Shown: positions 15,339 to 18,878 of the stretch, one piece after another
Position numbering within the stretch: position 1 is the stretch's first letter
Layout: each line of letters starts with the position of its first letter
NCBI GenBank assembly: GCA_964651495.1
Contig: CAZYWP010000055.1
Location: 1-18,878, forward strand
Reading direction: 5' to 3'
Source: CAZNVB01 sp964651495
GTDB taxonomy: Bacteria > Acidobacteriota > Aminicenantia > Aminicenantales > UBA8522
DNA: 18,878 nt
The notes under the pieces: model-generated
What the model saw: the letters and a program-made list of their open reading frames with translations, nothing else
What the model was told of the DNA's origin: nothing
Database searches by the model: none
Program-made: the position numbers and the translations under genes

Positions 15339-16607
15339 TTGAGGCCTAAACTCTACAGCGGCATTTTTCTCATTGCTTGGCTGGGCGGGTCTTTGTTGAC
15401 GGGGCAGGAGGCGGCTTCCTCCCTGAACGCCGGGTGCCTCGCCTGTCATGGCTCGACCGCCGCAGGCAGCGAGAAATTCCGGATCAACGAAACCCATCTC
15501 CTTAGCTCCGTCCACAGGGATCTTGAGTGCACCGCTTGCCACGCCGTCAAGGCCATTGAGGCGCAGAAAGACATCCCCCACCAAAAAGACATCCCCGATG
15601 CCAACTGCACCGCCGTCTGCCACAGGGAAGACCATAAGGCGCAGCCGAGCCTTGACCCCCTCTTCTATCCCGACAGCGTCCATGGCCGCGCCTACCTCGA
15701 GAGAGGCGTCCGGGAAGTCGCCCGCTGCTGGGACTGCCACGGCAAGCACAACATCCGCCCCGCCTCCGATCCCGAGTCCTCGGTCCACCGGAAAAACATC
15801 CCCTTGACGTGTTCCGCTTGCCATGAGGATATGGCTGTGGTCGTCAAATATCACATCCACAGCGAAACCCCCTATCAGGAATACAGGAAAAGCGTCCACG
15901 GCCGGGCCCTGTTTGAAAAAGGGCTCCTCCAGTATGCCGCCGTCTGCACGGACTGCCACGGCGTCCACGACATCAAAGGCGTCGGCGAGCCGCACCTCAT
16001 GGCCAAGGACCCGCAGACCTGCGGCCGCTGCCACGAGCTGGTCTTCAACGAGTACAAGGAGAGCATCCACGGCCGGGATACCCTGGCCGGCAACCCGGAC
16101 TCTCCGCTCTGCATTGATTGCCACGGCGAGCACGGCATTGTCTCTCCGCAGGACAAGGGCTCTCCCGCGTCCCGGCAGAACATCCCGGACACCTGCTCCA
16201 CCTGCCATGCCAGGCCCGAGATCATGGCCAAATACGGCATCTCCGAGGATAAGATCGGGACGTTCATCAACAGCCTGCACGGTATCGCCGCCGGGTTCGG
16301 CTACAAGGCCGCGGCCAACTGCGCGAGCTGCCACGGGGTCCACGACATCCGGCCGGCCTCCGACCCGCTGTCCAAGGTCAACCCGGCCAACCTCCGCCGG
16401 ACCTGCGGACAGGCGGACTGCCATCCGAACATGCCGGAAAAAATCGCCTCGGCCAGAATTCATATCGGACCCGACCAGAAGACCTCTCCGGCCCTTTATT
16501 ATGTTCAGCGCGTCCTCCTGGTTCTCGTCCTCATCCTTCTGGCGGTCACCGTCCTCTGGTTTATCCCGGGATTTATCAGAAAGAGGAAGCTGCTGAAAAG
16601 AAAATAG
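15339..16607 (+). CDS. 11-heme cytochrome c with two unusual heme motifs and C-terminal anchor
   Basis: 422 residues from TTG 15339, with AAGGAG at 15323-15328. The TTG gives an immediate signal peptide (about 1-23). Nine CxxCH motifs at residues 33, 64, 130, 158, 203, 228, 258, 286 and 328, plus CTAVCH at 90 (CX3CH) and CGQADCH at 356 (CX4CH). Repeated units of SVHGRA...C-x-x-CHGxHxI recur four times. One C-terminal transmembrane helix at about 391-412 ends in a basic cytoplasmic tail, which places the hemes in the periplasm. It is a paralogue of the next gene, whose motifs at the two equivalent sites are canonical. Together with the terminal cytochrome b it looks like a quinol-to-multiheme electron transfer complex similar in concept to the Cbc complexes of Geobacter. 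No named family member is identified. Confidence 0.85.
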   Translation: MRPKLYSGIFLIAWLGGSLLTGQEAASSLNAGCLACHGSTAAGSEKFRINETHLLSSVHRDLECTACHAVKAIEAQKDIPHQKDIPDANCTAVCHREDHKAQPSLDPLFYPDSVHGRAYLERGVREVARCWDCHGKHNIRPASDPESSVHRKNIPLTCSACHEDMAVVVKYHIHSETPYQEYRKSVHGRALFEKGLLQYAAVCTDCHGVHDIKGVGEPHLMAKDPQTCGRCHELVFNEYKESIHGRDTLAGNPDSPLCIDCHGEHGIVSPQDKGSPASRQNIPDTCSTCHARPEIMAKYGISEDKIGTFINSLHGIAAGFGYKAAANCASCHGVHDIRPASDPLSKVNPANLRRTCGQADCHPNMPEKIASARIHIGPDQKTSPALYYVQRVLLVLVLILLAVTVLWFIPGFIRKRKLLKRK

Positions 16608-16609
16608 TT

Positions 16610-17854
16610 ATGGGCCGCCGATTTCTGTTCTGCTTCATTCTTGCCGTCGGCGCTGTCATTTTGATCAGCGCGCCAGCCGCTTCCCAATCCAACGAAGACT
16701 GTTTGGCCTGCCATGAAGATCAGGAGCTGAAGGCGGAGGCCGGGAAATCCGTGTTTGTCGATAACGAAAAATTCTTAGCTTCTTCCCACGGAAAAGCGGA
16801 GGTCTTCTGTGTCGACTGCCACGCCGACCTCAGGAAAGTCAGCGATTTCCCGCACCAGTCCAAGCTCAAGCTCGTCGACTGCAGCCAGTGCCACGAAGAC
16901 GCCGCCCAGGCCATGATGTCCAGCGTCCATTTCCAGGCCAGGGACAAGGCCGGAAACCCGTTCGTTGTCGGCTGCGCCGAGTGCCACGGCACTCACGAGA
17001 TCAAAGGAAAGGACGACTATGACTCGACGGTCTTCCCCTTGAACCTGCCGGCGACCTGCGAGAAGTGTCATCTGGAAAAAGTCGAATCGGAAAAGGGGCC
17101 TGATTTCATCCGCCAGTACAACCAGAGCGTTCATTTCAGAGCTTTGGATAAATCCGGCCTGACCATGTCGGCCAACTGCAGCCACTGCCACGGCGGCCAT
17201 GACGTCAAGAGCACCGATAACCCGCTCTCCCTCGTCTCCCGGAAGAACATCATCAAGACCTGCGGCCTCTGCCACGTCGGGATCGAGCGGGGATATCTCG
17301 AGGGCGTGCACGGCAAGGATTATGTCAAGGGCAGCAACGATGTCCCGGTCTGCACCGACTGCCACAGCGAGCACAACATCCTCTCCCCCCAGGACTTGAA
17401 CTCCAAGGTCTACGCGACCAAGGTCGCCGATGTCTGCAGCCGCTGTCATGACGACATGGCTTTAAGCCGGCAATACGGCTTTCTGACCTCACGCCTGAAG
17501 ACCTACAATCAATCCTTCCACGGCACGGCCTCGAAATTCGGCGAGACGCGGGTGGCCAACTGCGCCTCCTGCCACGGCTTTCATGACATCCGGGCTTCCA
17601 GCGACCCCAAGTCGTCGATCAACCCGGAGAATCTGCCCAGAACCTGCGGCCAGTGCCACCCCGGAGCCAGCCGGCGCTTCGCCGAGGGGCAGATCCACTT
17701 TGTCCCGGAAGAGGCCGTCCCGGCCAAATACAAGTCATCTCATGTCATCAAGAACATTTATATCATCGTCATCGCTGTGATCATCGGAGTCATGCTCATC
17801 TTCATCACCGCCGACTTCCTGCGTCGCCTCATCAGCAAGGAACGACATGGATAG
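16610..17854 (+). CDS. 11-heme cytochrome c with C-terminal anchor, paralogue of the preceding gene
   Basis: 414 residues, beginning two bases after the previous stop. Signal peptide at about 1-26 (FLFCFILAVGAVILISAPAAS). Eleven canonical CxxCH motifs at residues 31, 67, 91, 122, 150, 190, 218, 248, 276, 318 and 346. Heme order, the CASCHG-x-HDIR segment and the C-terminal helix (about 381-402) all parallel the upstream 11-heme protein, so the pair arose by duplication. The end of the gene overlaps the start of the cytochrome b gene by eight bases, implying translational coupling and a shared complex. The anchor keeps 11 hemes next to the membrane, ready to accept electrons from the b-type subunit. 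Confidence 0.87.
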   Translation: MGRRFLFCFILAVGAVILISAPAASQSNEDCLACHEDQELKAEAGKSVFVDNEKFLASSHGKAEVFCVDCHADLRKVSDFPHQSKLKLVDCSQCHEDAAQAMMSSVHFQARDKAGNPFVVGCAECHGTHEIKGKDDYDSTVFPLNLPATCEKCHLEKVESEKGPDFIRQYNQSVHFRALDKSGLTMSANCSHCHGGHDVKSTDNPLSLVSRKNIIKTCGLCHVGIERGYLEGVHGKDYVKGSNDVPVCTDCHSEHNILSPQDLNSKVYATKVADVCSRCHDDMALSRQYGFLTSRLKTYNQSFHGTASKFGETRVANCASCHGFHDIRASSDPKSSINPENLPRTCGQCHPGASRRFAEGQIHFVPEEAVPAKYKSSHVIKNIYIIVIAVIIGVMLIFITADFLRRLISKERHG

Positions 17855-18632
17855 CCCTCCCCTGATTCGAGACGATGAGGTCTTCCTGCGGATGAACCTG
17901 GCCGAACGGGTTCAGCACTGGCTGCTCATCAGCACGTTCTCCCTTCTCATCGTCACCGGCATTCCCCTTTTCTTTAACGAATTCAAGTTCTTCCAGTGGC
18001 TCCTTCCGACCGGACGCAGCTTCTACATCCGCGGAATCATCCACCGTATTGCGGCGGTGCTGATGATCATCAACCTCGTCTGGCACCTGTTCTATGCCGC
18101 CTTCACCAGGCGGGGCCGGCACAACTTCAAGGAAATGCTCCCCCAAGTCAAGGACATCCGGGATGCCTACGAGATCTTCTGGTACAACATCGGCCTCACC
18201 CGCTTCCTCTACCGGCGCGGCCTCTTCAAAAAGTTCTTCGCCAAGCATCCCTACTGGCTTTTTGAAAAGCCGCCCCTCTACGGGCGCTACAATTTTGTGG
18301 AAAAGTTCGAGTACTGGGCCCTGGGCTGGGGGTCCTTCGTCATGATCGTCAGCGGGTTCTTCATGTGGAATGTCGAGCTGTCGCTGCGGTTCTTCCCGCT
18401 CTGGGTTCACGACATCTTCATCATCATCCACGGCTACGAGGCGATCCTGGCCTTCCTGGCGGTTATCATCTGGCACATGTACAACGTCCACCTCAGCCCC
18501 GAGGTCTTCCCGATGAGCAAGGTCTGGCTCAACGGCAAGATCACGGGCAAGGAGCTCCGGCTCCTCCACCCCCTCGAATACGAAAAGATCCAGGAAGAGC
18601 GCCGAAAAATCCTCTCCTCCAACGCCCTATGA
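17847..18632 (+). CDS. Four-helix diheme-type cytochrome b (formate dehydrogenase gamma/b561-like)
   Basis: 261 residues with four hydrophobic helices at about 25-43, 62-86, 155-176 and 190-212. Candidate axial histidines are H24 (ERVQHW), H66, H80, H188, H195 and H210, a pattern seen in FdhI/b561/hydrogenase b-type subunits that exchange electrons with quinones. The loop between helices 2 and 3 is long and basic. The start overlaps the 11-heme gene by eight bases, so the two are almost certainly made together. Its partners here are multiheme cytochromes instead of a dehydrogenase, so it probably oxidises menaquinol and passes electrons outward. It is the last recognisable gene of the cluster. 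Confidence 0.87.
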   Translation: MDSPPLIRDDEVFLRMNLAERVQHWLLISTFSLLIVTGIPLFFNEFKFFQWLLPTGRSFYIRGIIHRIAAVLMIINLVWHLFYAAFTRRGRHNFKEMLPQVKDIRDAYEIFWYNIGLTRFLYRRGLFKKFFAKHPYWLFEKPPLYGRYNFVEKFEYWALGWGSFVMIVSGFFMWNVELSLRFFPLWVHDIFIIIHGYEAILAFLAVIIWHMYNVHLSPEVFPMSKVWLNGKITGKELRLLHPLEYEKIQEERRKILSSNAL

Positions 18633-18792
18633 TTGATCCCCCAATCTTTCTCTTCAAAACAATCCAAGCTAAACCCGACTTCGACAGTCAGAGGCATATT
18701 TTAGCATAATTTAGGGGCTAAGTTGTTTATTTTCAATACCGCTTTTAGCTGGTAAGCCAAAATAGCGTAGGCATGCGAATTATAAATAAGTG
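18633..18792. other. Downstream flank without a recognised gene
   Basis: AT-rich stretch with no supported coding region. A weak stem TTAGC 18701-18705 / GCTAA 18717-18721 is followed by a T-rich run and could be a poor terminator for the last operon. A second imperfect hairpin lies near 18741-18766. I see no tRNA, insertion sequence or repeat array. Confidence 0.35.
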
Positions 18793-18793
18793 C

Positions 18794-18822
18794 TTGACAA
18801 ATAAGGTAGTATATGATAATTG
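18794..18822 (+). promoter_or_regulatory. Candidate promoter facing out of the window
   Basis: A perfect -35 TTGACA at 18794-18799 is followed by the AT-rich TATGATAATTG region. GATAAT at 18815-18820 (15-base spacing) or TAATTG at 18817-18822 (17-base spacing) could be the -10 box. Any gene it drives lies beyond the window. Confidence 0.35.
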
Positions 18823-18878
18823 AATAGACATGTATGTGCGGACAATCTCCCGCCATAACAAGGATGGTTCCACCACCA

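Noticed and set aside
14733..16463. 576-codon open frame on the minus strand opposite the tetraheme and first 11-heme genes
   Set aside because: High GC and repeated CxxCH codons keep the antisense frame open. It has no ribosome site or recognisable domain, while the plus strand carries clear heme motifs and signal peptides.
14040..17700. Direct repeats that could suggest a CRISPR or satellite array
   Set aside because: The similarity is coding, arising from repeated heme-binding units with varied DNA sequence; there are no uniform repeats with spacers.

Overview
The window is a dense, entirely plus-strand cluster of multiheme c-type cytochrome genes from a Gram-negative, high-GC bacterium that probably respires anaerobically and can pass electrons across its outer membrane. 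It encodes eight c-type cytochromes with, by my count, 81 heme-binding motifs (10, 10, 8, 18, 9, 4, 11 and 11). It also carries an outer-membrane beta-barrel, a System II cytochrome c maturation pair, a Rieske/cytochrome b module, a second b-type cytochrome and an Rrf2-family regulator. An outer-membrane barrel rules out a monoderm host. A 100-N scaffold gap flanked by an exact 55-base duplication points to a metagenome or short-read assembly. I cannot name the phylum; an Acidobacteriota/Aminicenantes-like or deltaproteobacterial-type host is a low-confidence guess.

Layout. (1) 1-668: AT-rich palindrome, promoter and a TTG-started Rrf2 regulator with a cysteine cluster. (2) 717-6191: promoter with a related AT-rich element, an MtrA/DmsE-type decaheme cytochrome (TTG start at 914), an MtrB/PioB-like barrel interrupted only by the assembly gap, a large secreted decaheme cytochrome with a tandemly duplicated domain and EF-hand-like loops, and a strong intrinsic terminator. 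(3) 6215-7532: promoter and an octaheme cytochrome resembling the hydroxylamine oxidoreductase (HAO) family. (4) 7545-14575: promoter, ResB and CcsA/ResC, an 18-heme membrane-anchored cytochrome, a Rieske protein, a full-length b6-like cytochrome b and a 9-heme membrane-anchored cytochrome, tightly packed with ATGA overlaps. (5) 14604-18632: a third copy of the AT-rich element, a near-consensus promoter, a tetraheme c554-like cytochrome, two paralogous 11-heme cytochromes with C-terminal membrane anchors, and a four-helix diheme-type cytochrome b. The last 246 bases hold no recognisable gene, only a possible promoter facing out of the window.

How it could work together (inference). Two inner-membrane quinol-oxidising modules, Rieske/cytochrome b and the terminal cytochrome b, would feed periplasm-facing multiheme proteins. 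The tetraheme and HAO-like octaheme proteins could act as a periplasmic shuttle and an enzyme or sink. The MtrA/MtrB-like pair would carry electrons through the outer membrane to the duplicated decaheme cytochrome, a candidate surface reductase. ResB/CcsA would attach the large number of hemes. The Rrf2 protein, probably an Fe-S or redox sensor, may control its own gene and at least two of the cytochrome operons through the shared AT-rich element.
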